From assembly GCF_000473225.1 (NCBI RefSeq), contig NZ_KI421509.1:3862165-3926164 (forward strand): DNA of 64,000 bases, in the 5' to 3' direction. Shown in pieces: positions 36,077 to 45,620 of this stretch. Position numbers and translations under genes: made by a program. Origin of the DNA: Sedimentitalea nanhaiensis DSM 24252. GTDB taxonomy: Bacteria > Pseudomonadota > Alphaproteobacteria > Rhodobacterales > Rhodobacteraceae. Numbering within the stretch: the stretch's first letter is position 1; every line of letters begins with the position of its first letter. The notes beneath the pieces are model-generated. The model had not been told where the DNA came from and ran no database searches. It saw only the letters and a list, made by a program, of their open reading frames with translations.

Positions 36077-36889
36077 TCAGCTGGCCGCTGCCTTGGGCAG
36101 GGATTTTTCGAACCGATTTCCATCCGTGTCGGTCGCTTTCACCGTCAGGTCGGTTGCCCCGTTGTCGGTGTAGGTAAAGCGGAACACCGGGTTTTCAGAA
36201 ATCGAGATCCCGCCATCCATCGAGAACAACAGATCCTCGCCTTGCCAGACTTCGAGATGATCGATGAAATGCGCAGGGATGAACAGTTGCGTGATTTGAT
36301 CGCGCTGCAGCCCGGAATAATTGGGGTGGCGTATCATGATCTGGGCCTCGCGCCGTGGCGTCGACATCTGCGCCGGTTCACCGAACATGCGCAGCTTCAT
36401 CTGGCCCATCGACGCCAATGCGACCTCAGGATCCCGTGTGGCCGGCGCAGAACAGCCGCCAGATGCCTTTATATATCGCCCCGCCATCTGCAGCCCGTCG
36501 GGGGTTTCGGTGATCACCCGCAGATTGGAATATTGATTGACACGCACGCGCAGTTCGAACTCCAGCGGTGCCATCGCTTCGGAAAACGTGAACTCGGCGG
36601 CAACCGGTGCCGGGTTCTCGTCAATCACCACAGTCGCACGCGTGATCTGTATACCGGGGTCGATCTGGCGCAGCACCACCGGTACCGTTGCCGCGTCATG
36701 GGCACGATAGGGCGCATCGACCTGCAACATCGCATCGCCATTGCCAATCGGCACCTCGCCCACAATATCGCCGCGCAACTCTTGCCAGGTGTCGCTATCG
36801 GTCAGCGGGTTATTGACCGCTTCGGTGGCCCAGACCGGGGTCGCCGTCAACAACACAAACGCCACAGCGTTCCGAAAATGTCTGGCCAT
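36077..36889 (-). CDS. Quinoprotein dehydrogenase-associated SoxYZ-like carrier (copy 1)
   Basis: 270-aa periplasmic protein with signal ending PVWATE. A SoxY-like domain (about 30-145) ends in the cysteine segment KASGGCSAP. A SoxZ-like domain (about 165-265) has MIRHPNYSGLQRDQ. SoxYZ carries sulfur intermediates on a SoxY C-terminal Cys; the fused version linked to PQQ enzymes has no proven function. It is divergent from the metallo-beta-lactamase-fold gene across 122 bp. A homologous gene occurs at 44811-45620. Confidence 0.85.
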   Translation of the reverse strand: MARHFRNAVAFVLLTATPVWATEAVNNPLTDSDTWQELRGDIVGEVPIGNGDAMLQVDAPYRAHDAATVPVVLRQIDPGIQITRATVVIDENPAPVAAEFTFSEAMAPLEFELRVRVNQYSNLRVITETPDGLQMAGRYIKASGGCSAPATRDPEVALASMGQMKLRMFGEPAQMSTPRREAQIMIRHPNYSGLQRDQITQLFIPAHFIDHLEVWQGEDLLFSMDGGISISENPVFRFTYTDNGATDLTVKATDTDGNRFEKSLPKAAAS

Positions 36890-37011
36890 GCCATCTCCTC
36901 CTGCATGGGGTTTCGGGCCTTATGCCACATTTCAACATCGCATTATACCGCGACCTTAGGTTGATAGCGGAACACAATAGCGTGTGACACTATGGCGGCG
37001 GAGGCGACACG

Positions 37012-38040
37012 ATGTTCGAAGCGGTTTTAACTCTGTGTATGAGCCTGGCAGGCGCACCGTGCCGGGACCAGTTGTTGCCGGGCTACGAAGCCCCGACACA
37101 GGCGGCTTGTCTGGAGGCACTGCAAGCGCACCCGCCCGAGCTGGCCGCTCAGACCGGGGATCCCACTTGCCAGCCGACTGGACCGGTGCTGCACTTTGAC
37201 GAAGTCGCGCCCGGCGTCTTTGTCCATATGGGCGAGATCGCCGAGCCGGATGATGCCAACCTGGGCGATGTCGCCAACATTGGCTTTATCATCGGCGCCG
37301 ATAGCGTTGCGGTAATCGACACCGGAAGCGCGCGCTGGATCGGCGAAGGAATCTGGCGGGCGATCCGCAGCCGGACGGATAAACCCATCAGCCATGTAAT
37401 TCTGACCCACATGCACCCGGATCATGTCCTTGGTGCGTCCCCCTTGGTTCAAGGCGGGGCATTAGCCGTGGGCCATGTCAACCTGAACCGGGCCTTGGCC
37501 GACCGGCAGGCCAATTATCTGGAAAGTCTGGAACAACTGATCGGCGCGGGGTCTTTCCTCGGGACAGAGGCGGTACAGATCGCACAGACCGTCTCGCAGA
37601 CCGCCGAGATCGACCTGGGCGGCCGGGTGCTGGATCTGCGCGCCTGGCCAATGGCGCATACGGGCAACGATCTCACCGTGCTGGACCGCGACTCTGGCAT
37701 CCTGTTTACGGGTGATCTGGTCTTTCACCGCCATACCCCTGCACTGGATGGCGCGTTACTGGGGTGGCAGGCGGTTTTGGACGAGATGATCGCGCTTGGG
37801 GCCAGTCGGATTGTGCCCGGTCACGGGGGGCCGATCCTGCCTTGGCCTGTATCGGCCAGCGACATGCAGCGCTATCTGAAGACGCTCGAATCCGACACCC
37901 GCGCGGCGATAGCCTCAGGCGAACGTCTGGGCGAGGCGATCACCCATATTGCCGATAGCGAAGCCAAGCAATGGCAACTGTTTGATGCCTACAACCCGCG
38001 TAATGCGACTGTCGCCTTTACGGAATTGGAGTGGGAATGA
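37012..38040 (+). CDS. Quinoprotein relay system metallo-beta-lactamase-fold hydrolase
   Basis: 342-aa MBL-fold protein with metal motif THMHPDHVLG (HxHxDH), later Asp in FTGDLVF and His in IVPGHGG. It resembles SoxH-like hydrolases associated with PQQ dehydrogenases and SoxYZ-like carriers. A short N-terminal hydrophobic, Cys-containing part (TLCMSLAGAPCRDQLL) is consistent with export. It is divergent from SoxYZ-like copy 1. The likely role is hydrolysis of an adduct held by the carrier, which is inference. Confidence 0.85.
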   Translation: MFEAVLTLCMSLAGAPCRDQLLPGYEAPTQAACLEALQAHPPELAAQTGDPTCQPTGPVLHFDEVAPGVFVHMGEIAEPDDANLGDVANIGFIIGADSVAVIDTGSARWIGEGIWRAIRSRTDKPISHVILTHMHPDHVLGASPLVQGGALAVGHVNLNRALADRQANYLESLEQLIGAGSFLGTEAVQIAQTVSQTAEIDLGGRVLDLRAWPMAHTGNDLTVLDRDSGILFTGDLVFHRHTPALDGALLGWQAVLDEMIALGASRIVPGHGGPILPWPVSASDMQRYLKTLESDTRAAIASGERLGEAITHIADSEAKQWQLFDAYNPRNATVAFTELEWE

Positions 38041-38044
38041 TGGT

Positions 38045-38668
38045 TCAGCCCTGTTCCCGCACCAGCTCTTGCAGCATCCGGGCAATTTCGAACAGGCGGC
38101 GTTCAAGCAGCACAGGGGTTTCGCACAGATAGGCGATCGACTTTTGACGGTCAGAATAGATTACCTGATCCCAGTCCAGTTTTTCTTCAAGCTTGTCGAC
38201 CCGGTCGAAATCGGGTTCGTCAGCGGCCAGCAGGCGATCCATATCGTTCCGGGTTGTTTCGATCTGTTCGGCCAGCCCAATCTGGCTGAGAGAAAAATCG
38301 CCAATCCCGTCGATAATGCGCATACGGCGAGTCGACAGGATGTCGAAGACAGCGACAAAAACCCCGCCTAGAACCTGTGGATCGCCATCGTATTTCGCGG
38401 CAAATGCGGCGATCCGGGGCTGCATCTGTTCCAGATCTACCCGGCGCAACGCCAGAGTCTGTGCCAACTCGGCAACATCGCGCTGGGTGCCAGGATCCGA
38501 TGTCTCCACCTGCGACTGTACGGGCAGGGGCCACATCAGTCCGATCGACAGTTGTCCCACCTTGCGTTGCACGCAGGGCCAGGTCGGATCGGCATAATCG
38601 GCGGCATGACCAAGTGTGGCCAGCCCGGCAAGGGCCAGCGTCAGAGCATTGAGTTTGTATGGCAGCAT
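38045..38668 (-). CDS. Secreted protein of unknown function, methanol-region associated
   Basis: About 207 aa with signal peptide ending TLGHAAD. The mature region is strongly alpha-helical (LAQTLALRRVDLEQMQ, then a long QIETTRNDMDRLLA helix) with two cysteines. No domain recognised. The ATG at 38668 is preferred over 38674 because GAGGGG lies 7 nt upstream of it. It converges on the MBL gene with a 4-nt gap and is divergent from frmA. Confidence 0.72.
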   Translation of the reverse strand: MLPYKLNALTLALAGLATLGHAADYADPTWPCVQRKVGQLSIGLMWPLPVQSQVETSDPGTQRDVAELAQTLALRRVDLEQMQPRIAAFAAKYDGDPQVLGGVFVAVFDILSTRRMRIIDGIGDFSLSQIGLAEQIETTRNDMDRLLAADEPDFDRVDKLEEKLDWDQVIYSDRQKSIAYLCETPVLLERRLFEIARMLQELVREQG

Positions 38669-38829
38669 CAGCATTCCCCTCAGTGCCTGAACTATGTCCG
38701 AGGCGGTCTCGCAAGTCTATGCGGGCGAATACCCACCATTGTCTTAGTTGTTCTGAACCCGGCCTCATTCATACTCGGATTAGGACAAGGGGTTCCAGTT
38801 GAGAACCGTCAGGGGAGAGAGCACTAAAG

Positions 38830-39942
38830 ATGCGGACGCGAGCAGCGGTGGCGGTTGAGGCCGGCAAACCACTTGAGATCATGGAAGTAAATCTGGACGG
38901 CCCGCGCGCTGGCGAGGTTCTGGTCGAGATCAAGGCCACCGGCCTGTGCCACACCGACGAATTCACCCGCTCGGGCGACGACCCCGAGGGGATCTTTCCC
39001 GCCATCCTGGGCCACGAGGGCGCCGGCGTCGTGATCGAGATCGGCGAGGGCGTCACCACGCTTGAGGTCGGCGACCACGTCATCCCGCTCTACACGCCGG
39101 AATGCCGCGAATGCGAATATTGCCTGAACCCGAAAACCAACCTGTGCCAGGCGATCCGCAGCACCCAGGGCGCGGGGCTTTTGCCCGACGGCTCGACCCG
39201 GTTCTCGATGCTGGACGGCACCCCGATCCACCACTACATGGGCTGCTCGACCTTTGCCAACCACACGGTTGTGCCGGAAATCGCGCTGGCCAAGGTGCGC
39301 CGCGACGCGCCGTTCGACAAAATCTGTTACATCGGCTGCGGCGTGACCACCGGCATTGGCGCCGTGATCAACACCGCCAAGGTAGAGATCGGGTCGCGCG
39401 CCATCGTGTTCGGCCTTGGCGGCATCGGTCTGAACGTGATCCAGGGCCTGCGGCTGGCGGGGGCGGACCAGATCGTCGGCGTCGACCTGAACGACGGCAA
39501 GGTCGATATGGCCACGCGGTTCGGCATGACCGATTTCGTCAACCCGTCCAAGGTCGATGGCGATCTGGTGGCGCATCTGGTCGAGCTGACCAGGGGCGGC
39601 GCGGATTACACCTTTGACGCCACCGGCAACGTCGGCGTGATGCGCACTGCGCTCGAGGCCGCACACAAGGGATGGGGTGAAAGCATCATCATCGGCGTCG
39701 CCCCTGCAGGCGCGGAAATCTCTACCCGTCCGTTCCAGCTGGTCACCGGACGGTCCTGGCGCGGCACCGCGTTTGGCGGCGCGCGCGGCCGCACCGATGT
39801 CCCCCGGATCGTGGACTGGTACATGGACGGCAAGATCGAAATCGACCCGATGATCACCCACAAACTCTCGCTGGATCAGATCAACGAAGGCTTCGAGCTC
39901 ATGCACCAGGGCAAATCCATCCGCGCCGTCGTCGAGTATTGA
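38830..39942 (+). CDS. frmA: S-(hydroxymethyl)glutathione dehydrogenase (class III alcohol dehydrogenase; flhA of Paracoccus)
   Basis: 370-aa cytoplasmic zinc enzyme that oxidises the glutathione-formaldehyde adduct to S-formylglutathione with NAD. The catalytic zinc ligands are in GLCHTDEF and GHEGAGVV, and Cys in YIGCGVTTG. The structural zinc loop is CRECEYC plus C in NLCQ. The Rossmann motif is GLGGIGLNV. The Arg in STFANHTVV-type context and full length match class III. fghA follows after 8 nt. This is the sink for formaldehyde from methanol and methanethiol. Confidence 0.96.
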   Translation: MRTRAAVAVEAGKPLEIMEVNLDGPRAGEVLVEIKATGLCHTDEFTRSGDDPEGIFPAILGHEGAGVVIEIGEGVTTLEVGDHVIPLYTPECRECEYCLNPKTNLCQAIRSTQGAGLLPDGSTRFSMLDGTPIHHYMGCSTFANHTVVPEIALAKVRRDAPFDKICYIGCGVTTGIGAVINTAKVEIGSRAIVFGLGGIGLNVIQGLRLAGADQIVGVDLNDGKVDMATRFGMTDFVNPSKVDGDLVAHLVELTRGGADYTFDATGNVGVMRTALEAAHKGWGESIIIGVAPAGAEISTRPFQLVTGRSWRGTAFGGARGRTDVPRIVDWYMDGKIEIDPMITHKLSLDQINEGFELMHQGKSIRAVVEY

Positions 39943-39950
39943 GGAAAACG

Positions 39951-40775
39951 ATGGAGATCGTGTCCGAGAATTATAGCTTTGGCGGATGCCAGACGGTCTA
40001 TACCCACAGGTCGGAAACCTGCGGCTGTGACATGACCTTTGGTGCCTATCTGCCACCTCAGGCCAGGCATGGTCCGGTGCCGGTGCTGTGGTATCTGTCA
40101 GGCCTGACCTGCACGCATGAGAATGCGATGACCAAAGGCGGTTTTCAGCAACATGCGGCCCGGCACGGGTTGGCGGTGATTTTTCCCGATACTTCGCCAC
40201 GCGGAACCACGGTGTCAGACGACGAGGCCTATGATCTGGGGCAGGGTGCGGGGTTTTATGTCAATGCCACCCGCGATCCATGGAAATCGCATTTCCGAAT
40301 GTATGACTATGTGGTGACCGAATTGCGCAACCTGGTGACAGAGCATCTGTCGGTGCAAGACAAGCACGGGATTACCGGCCATTCGATGGGCGGCCACGGG
40401 GCGATCACTATCGCGTTGCGCAATGAAGCTTTGTTCGAGTCGCTCTCGGCCTTTGCGCCGATCGCGCAACCGACGCAATCGGATTGGGGTCGCAAACAGC
40501 TCAGCGCCTATCTGGGCGACGATGAGACCGCCTGGGCCGGACACGATTCGACGTTGCTGCTGGAAGAGTATGGCTGGAAGGGCGATATTCTGGTCGATCA
40601 GGGTGCCAGCGATCAGTTTCTCGACCTGCTTAAGCCCGAGGCGCTGGCCGACATGATGGCGCGCCGCCGCCAACCCGGGCAGGTCCGTATGCAACGCGGC
40701 TATGACCATTCGTATTTCTTTGTGAACACCTTTGCCAGCGACCATGTCGCCTGGCACGCGGAGCGGTTGCTCTGA
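39951..40775 (+). CDS. fghA: S-formylglutathione hydrolase
   Basis: 274-aa esterase that splits S-formylglutathione into formate and glutathione. Alpha/beta-hydrolase motifs: [12 protein letters not shown] (oxyanion region), nucleophile Ser in GHSMGGHGA, Asp in [10 protein letters not shown] and His in GYDHSYFF. The ATG at 39951 has GAGGA upstream. It is in operon with frmA. Formate dehydrogenase genes are not in the window. Confidence 0.95.
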   Translation: MEIVSENYSFGGCQTVYTHRSETCGCDMTFGAYLPPQARHGPVPVLWYLSGLTCTHENAMTKGGFQQHAARHGLAVIFPDTSPRGTTVSDDEAYDLGQGAGFYVNATRDPWKSHFRMYDYVVTELRNLVTEHLSVQDKHGITGHSMGGHGAITIALRNEALFESLSAFAPIAQPTQSDWGRKQLSAYLGDDETAWAGHDSTLLLEEYGWKGDILVDQGASDQFLDLLKPEALADMMARRRQPGQVRMQRGYDHSYFFVNTFASDHVAWHAERLL

Positions 40776-40830
40776 GCGAAACCTTTGGGAGGAGGGCATC
40801 GCAAGAATGGCATCATTCTGTTTGCAAACG

Positions 40831-40849
40831 GTTCCGGGGATCCCGGAAC
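40831..40849 (+). terminator. Hairpin after fghA
   Basis: GTTCCGGG pairs perfectly with CCCGGAAC around GAT. There is no T run, so it is either a weak terminator or an RNA structure at the fghA 3' end. Confidence 0.45.
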
Positions 40850-40955
40850 TGCGGCATTGAATTTCGAATTGCGGGCCGCCCCGTCGGAGCCGGGCCGCAG
40901 CACACCGAATTGTCTGAACATTCGGGTCCAACACCCGGCGTTGAAGGCAGAAAAT

Positions 40956-40985
40956 GGCGGTGGGTCCGACATCGGACCCACCGCC
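40956..40985 (+). promoter_or_regulatory. Perfect 30-nt inverted repeat upstream of xoxF
   Basis: GGCGGTGGGTCCGA and TCGGACCCACCGCC flank CA: a 14-bp perfect stem ending 41 nt before the xoxF ATG. It is too long for chance. It could be an operator for a dimeric regulator or a leader RNA hairpin. Confidence 0.6.
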
Positions 40986-41026
40986 GACACCGCGGCCAGA
41001 CGGCCGCACCAACGGGAGGAGCTAAA

Positions 41027-42829
41027 ATGAAAAAGCTAACGCTTTTGACTTCCGGGATTGCCCTTTGTGTCGCCTCGATAGCGGTTGCGAATGACGATCT
41101 CGTTTCCCAGATGGATAATTCCAAGCAATGGGCAATCCAGACGGGCGATTACAAGAACCAGCGCTATTCTGCGCTGGATCAGATCAATGCCGAGAATGTG
41201 GGCGACCTGCAGGTGGCCTGGACGTTCTCGACCGGTGTTTTGCGGGGTCATGAGGGCTCGCCACTGGTCATCGGCGATACGATGTATGTACATACGCCGT
41301 TCCCGAACATCGTCTATGCGCTGGATTTGGCCAATGAGGGCCGGATCATCTGGAAATACGAACCCAAACAGGACCCGGATGTGATTCCGGTGATGTGCTG
41401 TGACACCGTCAACCGTGGCGTGGCCTATGCCGAGGGCAAGATTTTCCTGCACCAGGCCGATACCAAGGTCGTGGCGTTGGACGCCAAGACCGGCGATGTC
41501 GTCTGGGAAGCCCAGAATGGCGATGCGTCCATCGGCGAGACCAACACAGCGACCGTTCTGCCAGTCAAGGACAAGGTCATTGTCGGGATCTCGGGCGGCG
41601 AGTTCGGCGTGCGTGGGTCGGTGACAGCTTATGACATGAACTCTGGCGAACAGGTTTGGCGTGCGTATTCGATGGGTCCGGATTCCGACATCCTGATGGA
41701 CCCGGAAAAGACCACCCATCTAGGCAAGCCGGTTGGTGCGGACTCGGGCACAAACACCTGGGAAGGCGATCAGTGGATGATCGGCGGCGGCACTACCTGG
41801 GGCTGGTACTCAGCAGATCTGGAAGAGAACCTGATGTACTACGGTACCGGGAACCCTTCGACCTGGAACCCGGGACAACGCCCTGGCGACAATCGCTGGT
41901 CCATGACCATTATGGCGCGTGACATCGACACGGGCATGGCCAAGTGGGTCTATCAGATGACCCCGCATGACGAATGGGACTACGACGGTATCAATGAAAT
42001 GATCCTGACGGAGCAGGAAATTGATGGCCAGGCACGCAAGCTGCTAACCCATTTCGACCGCAATGGTCTGGGCTATACCATGGACCGCGTGACCGGCGAA
42101 CTGCTGGTGGCAGAAAAATTCGATCCGACGGTGAACTGGACCACCGGTGTGGACATGGATCCGGCCAGCGAAACCTATGGTCGTCCCGCAGTCGTGGCAC
42201 AGTACTCGACCGAACAGAATGGCGAAGACGTGAACTCGACTGGCATTTGCCCGGCGGCGCTGGGGTCGAAAGACCAACAGCCGGCGGCGTATTCGCCCAA
42301 GACCGAGCTGATGTATGTGCCGACCAACCACGTCTGCATGGACTATGAGCCGTTCCGTGTCAGCTACACGGCGGGTCAACCCTATGTCGGCGCGACTCTG
42401 GCAATGTACCCTGCGCCGGACAGCCATGGCGGCATGGGCAACTTCATCGCCTGGGACAACACCAAAGGTGAAATCAAGTGGTCGATCCCCGAGCAGTTCT
42501 CGGTCTGGTCCGGTCCTTTGGCGACTGCTGGCGACGTGGTATTCTACGGTACGCTCGAAGGTTATCTGAAGGCGGTGAATGCGGAAACCGGTGAAGAATT
42601 GTACAAATTCAAGACCCCATCCGGGATCATCGGCAACGTGATGACCTATGAGCATGGCGGCAAGCAATACATCGGCATCCTGTCGGGTGTTGGTGGCTGG
42701 GCCGGAATTGGTCTGGCGGCTGGATTGACCAATCCGAACGATGGTTTGGGTGCCGTGGGCGGCTATGCCGCGCTCAGCGACTATACCGCGCTGGGGGGTC
42801 AACTGACCGTCTTTGCTCTGCCCAACTGA
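41027..42829 (+). CDS. xoxF: Lanthanide-type PQQ methanol dehydrogenase
   Basis: 600-aa periplasmic quinoprotein with signal ending VAVAN. It oxidises methanol (and often formaldehyde) and passes electrons to a cytochrome cL. The eight-bladed propeller is full length. Key sites: vicinal disulfide Cys124-Cys125 (VMCCDT), Glu192 in GGEFG, Asn276 in [10 protein letters not shown], and catalytic Asp318 followed by the extra Asp320 in DEWDYDG. Asp320 is the residue that marks Ln3+-dependent XoxF; calcium MxaF has Ala there. GGGAGGAG precedes the ATG at 41027. xoxG, xoxJ and accessory genes follow. No mxaF or mxaI is in the window. Confidence 0.97.
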   Translation: MKKLTLLTSGIALCVASIAVANDDLVSQMDNSKQWAIQTGDYKNQRYSALDQINAENVGDLQVAWTFSTGVLRGHEGSPLVIGDTMYVHTPFPNIVYALDLANEGRIIWKYEPKQDPDVIPVMCCDTVNRGVAYAEGKIFLHQADTKVVALDAKTGDVVWEAQNGDASIGETNTATVLPVKDKVIVGISGGEFGVRGSVTAYDMNSGEQVWRAYSMGPDSDILMDPEKTTHLGKPVGADSGTNTWEGDQWMIGGGTTWGWYSADLEENLMYYGTGNPSTWNPGQRPGDNRWSMTIMARDIDTGMAKWVYQMTPHDEWDYDGINEMILTEQEIDGQARKLLTHFDRNGLGYTMDRVTGELLVAEKFDPTVNWTTGVDMDPASETYGRPAVVAQYSTEQNGEDVNSTGICPAALGSKDQQPAAYSPKTELMYVPTNHVCMDYEPFRVSYTAGQPYVGATLAMYPAPDSHGGMGNFIAWDNTKGEIKWSIPEQFSVWSGPLATAGDVVFYGTLEGYLKAVNAETGEELYKFKTPSGIIGNVMTYEHGGKQYIGILSGVGGWAGIGLAAGLTNPNDGLGAVGGYAALSDYTALGGQLTVFALPN

Positions 42830-42856
42830 TCGGGACTGAGACCTGTAGAAATGTGG

Positions 42857-42882
42857 GCTGGCGCAATGCGATCTGCGCCAGC
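42857..42882 (+). promoter_or_regulatory. Hairpin between xoxF and xoxG
   Basis: GCTGGCGCA and TGCGCCAGC form a 9-bp perfect stem with an 8-nt loop. It lacks a T run and probably protects the abundant xoxF mRNA 3' end or attenuates read-through. Confidence 0.5.
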
Positions 42883-42909
42883 TCATACTTGGAAACCAGA
42901 GGTCAAATA

Positions 42910-43443
42910 ATGAAAAAATTAAGAGTTCTGCTGGCGGCGGTTGTTGTTCTGGGACTGGGACTGGGGCAGATGGCAATGGCGCAAGGCGATGACGAGGCCA
43001 AGCCCGACAACATCGCTGTAGCCTACAGCGAAGATGGACGGTATTTTACCGAAGACGACATCCCCACCTACAATGTGGCCGAGGATGGCACCATCGATTG
43101 GCCCAGCTATTCCGGATTCCGACGTTATCACTCTGAATGCCACGTTTGCCACGGCCCCGAAGGCGAAGGGTCGAGCTATGCTCCGGCGTTGAAAAAATCC
43201 GCCATCGATATGGATTATTACGATTTCATCGACGTGGTGACCAACGGGCGTAAGCGGGTGGATGCGGCCGATAACTCTGTCATGCCGGCGCTTGGAGATA
43301 ATCCAAATGTAATGTGTTATATCAATGATATATATGTCTATCTTAAAGCACGGGGTACCGATGCCATACCGCGCGGACGCCCGGGCAAAAAAGAACCGAA
43401 ATCGGATGTCATTCGCGAAGATGAAAATGCCTGTCTGGGATAG
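42910..43443 (+). CDS. xoxG: Cytochrome c of the methanol dehydrogenase (cL type)
   Basis: 177-aa periplasmic cytochrome with signal ending MAMAQ. The haem site is CHVCH (Cys77, Cys80, His81) and the likely axial Met125 is in NSVMPALGD. Length and the TVTNGRKR-like segment fit the cytochrome c-553i/XoxG group that accepts electrons from XoxF. The ATG at 42910 is chosen over the upstream start at 42853, which lies before the inter-gene hairpin. It overlaps the start of xoxJ by about 23 nt. Confidence 0.92.
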   Translation: MKKLRVLLAAVVVLGLGLGQMAMAQGDDEAKPDNIAVAYSEDGRYFTEDDIPTYNVAEDGTIDWPSYSGFRRYHSECHVCHGPEGEGSSYAPALKKSAIDMDYYDFIDVVTNGRKRVDAADNSVMPALGDNPNVMCYINDIYVYLKARGTDAIPRGRPGKKEPKSDVIREDENACLG

Positions 43444-44263
43444 ATACCTAGTCGCGGCAGCGTTTATGTTGGGGCTGACAACGGCCGCACCGATGGCGCA
43501 GACTTCGGATCTGGTGTCAAAGACGGCGCTGCGGGTCTGCGCGGACCCGGCGAATTTTCCGATGTCGTCCAAGGATGGTTCGGGATATGAAAACAAGCTG
43601 GCCGAACTGGTGGCAGCCAAGCTGGAGTTGCCGGTGCAATACACTTGGTATCCAATGGCCACCGGGTTCATCCGGAACACCCTGAAGGCCAAAAAATGCG
43701 ATGTGGTTATGGCCTATGCGCAGGGCCACGAGTTGGTTCTGAACACCAACCATTATCTGACGTCGGTCTATACCCTGATTGTACCCACGGATGGCGATCT
43801 GGCAGCGGTGCGGGCATTGGACGACCCGGCCCTGGAAGGACGGCGGATAGGCATCATTGCCGGGACACCGCCGGCGGCGCATATGGCCCGCAACGGTCTG
43901 ATCGGACAGGCCCAAAGCTATAACCTGTTCGTGGACCGCCGTCACGAAAGCCCGGGAACAGACATGTTGAACGATTTGGCCAAAGGGCAGATTGATGCGG
44001 CCATTCTGTGGGGACCGATGGGTGGGCCATTGGTCAAAACGGATTATCCGCAATTCACGGTCATTCCGCTGATCCACGAGAAATTACCGCCTAAACTGTT
44101 TTACAGGATCACGATGGGCGTGCGGCAAGGCGAAAAGGTCTGGCAGCGAAAGTTGAATTCCATAATTCGCCGAAATCAGAGTGAAATCAATTCATTGCTC
44201 GCCGAAGCTGGCGTGCCGCAGGTTTCGGACCTGGGCACCGAGATGAAGGAGGTATCGAATTGA
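43421..44263 (+). CDS. xoxJ: XoxJ, quinoprotein-associated periplasmic binding protein
   Basis: About 280 aa with a signal segment (YLVAAAFMLGLTTAAPMAQ) and the SBP type-3 fold pattern: LRVCADPANFPMSSKDGSGY, LVAAKLELPVQYTWYP and GQIDAAILWGPMGGPLVK. MxaJ/XoxJ proteins bind or activate the dehydrogenase rather than import a solute. An upstream in-frame ATG at 43406 and one at 43427 are alternatives; no start has a strong ribosome binding site, which fits coupling to xoxG. The next gene overlaps by 4 nt. Confidence 0.88.
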   Translation: MKMPVWDRYLVAAAFMLGLTTAAPMAQTSDLVSKTALRVCADPANFPMSSKDGSGYENKLAELVAAKLELPVQYTWYPMATGFIRNTLKAKKCDVVMAYAQGHELVLNTNHYLTSVYTLIVPTDGDLAAVRALDDPALEGRRIGIIAGTPPAAHMARNGLIGQAQSYNLFVDRRHESPGTDMLNDLAKGQIDAAILWGPMGGPLVKTDYPQFTVIPLIHEKLPPKLFYRITMGVRQGEKVWQRKLNSIIRRNQSEINSLLAEAGVPQVSDLGTEMKEVSN

Positions 44264-44808
44264 AACAGGCGCTGGCAGTGATCGTTATTGCGATCCTGCC
44301 GCTGGTGTTGACTGCACAGACGGTGTCAGAACCCGATGCCTATCGAATGGATCATTACCGCGCCCCGGTGCCCCAAACACTGGCGGGAGCCACAGTCGTC
44401 GGCCCTGAACAGGCATATATATTGTGGCAATCGGGCGAGGTGGGCTTTGTCGACGTCCTGCCCCAGGCACCGAAACCGCCGAACCTGCCCAAGGGCACGA
44501 TCTGGCGCGACAAACCCCGCGACAGCATTCCCCGCGCGATCTGGTTGCCCAATGTGGGCTATGGCGCAATCGCCGACGTAACCGCCCAGTATTTTCGCGA
44601 CGGGCTGGACCGGATAACAGGTGGAGACACGGACCATCCGGTGTTGTTTTTCTGCCTTGAAGATTGCTGGATGAGCTGGAACGCCGCGAAACGTGCGATC
44701 GAATGGGGCTATGCACAGGTCTATTGGCTACCCGAGGGGACCGATGGCTGGGCCCTGTGGGATTATCCGCTACAACGAGTTGAACCGGAAGAGCCGCAGC
44801 CGCAGTGA
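44260..44808 (+). CDS. PQQ-dependent catabolism-associated CXXCW-motif (rhodanese-like) protein
   Basis: 182 aa with an N-terminal signal (LAVIVIAILPLVLTAQ). The active-site-like loop is FFCLEDCWMSWNAAKRA: Cys-x3-Cys-Trp in a rhodanese-type position. This family is found only next to PQQ enzymes and its reaction is unknown; the loop suggests sulfur or redox chemistry. The start is TTG with AAGGAGG at 44246-44252, overlapping the xoxJ stop. It converges on SoxYZ-like copy 2 with a 2-nt gap. Confidence 0.87.
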   Translation: MKQALAVIVIAILPLVLTAQTVSEPDAYRMDHYRAPVPQTLAGATVVGPEQAYILWQSGEVGFVDVLPQAPKPPNLPKGTIWRDKPRDSIPRAIWLPNVGYGAIADVTAQYFRDGLDRITGGDTDHPVLFFCLEDCWMSWNAAKRAIEWGYAQVYWLPEGTDGWALWDYPLQRVEPEEPQPQ

Positions 44809-44810
44809 CA

Positions 44811-45620
44811 TCAATACCCGGCGACCCGCTTGTGCGCCGTGCTGACAGTGCCATCGGTATCGGTCATCGTCACATCGACCGATCGGGTTCCACCCGGCAC
44901 GGACAGCCCCACACGGGGGTTCTCCGACAATGAAATGGACCCCGTCATGTCGACATATCCGGCCCCGTCCAGATCAATACCCACCGTTTCGACATACCGC
45001 ATAGGAATAAACAAGAGCGAGATCTGATCCATCTGCATCCCCGAGTGCGAGGGGTGGGAAATATCGACGTCCAATCGGCTGAGCCGCGCGGTCAGACTGT
45101 CCAGTGTGCTGGCGGACAGACCCGGAACGCCGGTGCCCATCTGTAAATCGATCCGCCCCAAATTGGCCAGCGCCAGTTCGGGATCCGTACCGGGAGGGGC
45201 GGAACACGCACCTTGGCCCGAGGTTTTGATAAATCCCTCGGACACCCATAACCGCCCGTCGGTGGTTTCGGCCACCACATGCAGCGGCGTTGCCCCGTTC
45301 ACCCGCATAGTGACATCGAAAAAGAACCGCGATTGTGGGTTCTGCAATTCAAACACAGCGGACACCGGCATCGGGTTTTCGTCCAGAATCAGCGTGACCT
45401 TGCCCACGCGCAACCCATCGGGTGCCCGGACCTGGCCCGCAATGTCCGTACGGGCATCGTCGGGCGTGCGATAGGGAGCATCTATGGCAATCACCCCCGC
45501 GCCGTCTAGCAATACCCGGTCAGCAAACAGCTGCGCCCGGACCGCATCCCAGGACTCGCCGGCAAAGGCGGGCAGGGATGTGGCGCACAATAGCGCCGCA
45601 CCAAGGCCGATATGTGTCAT
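44811..45620 (-). CDS. Quinoprotein dehydrogenase-associated SoxYZ-like carrier (copy 2)
   Basis: 269-aa periplasmic protein with signal ending PAFAGE. Same fused layout as copy 1: a SoxY-like part ending IKTSGQGACSAP and a SoxZ-like part with ISHPSHSGMQMDQISLLF. The two copies share motifs but are clearly diverged, so they are paralogues rather than a recent duplication. It overlaps the beta-propeller gene by 4 nt in a minus-strand operon (mxaD-like, propeller, SoxYZ-like). Confidence 0.85.
   Translation of the reverse strand: MTHIGLGAALLCATSLPAFAGESWDAVRAQLFADRVLLDGAGVIAIDAPYRTPDDARTDIAGQVRAPDGLRVGKVTLILDENPMPVSAVFELQNPQSRFFFDVTMRVNGATPLHVVAETTDGRLWVSEGFIKTSGQGACSAPPGTDPELALANLGRIDLQMGTGVPGLSASTLDSLTARLSRLDVDISHPSHSGMQMDQISLLFIPMRYVETVGIDLDGAGYVDMTGSISLSENPRVGLSVPGGTRSVDVTMTDTDGTVSTAHKRVAGY

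Noticed and set aside
38824-40200. Minus-strand 458-codon frame
   Set aside because: It lies opposite frmA and fghA, which are unmistakable; long shadows are common in high-GC DNA.
36077-45620. Possibility that the two SoxYZ-like genes belong to a true Sox thiosulfate operon
   Set aside because: No soxA, soxX, soxB or soxC genes are present, and both genes are fused and linked to quinoprotein partners.
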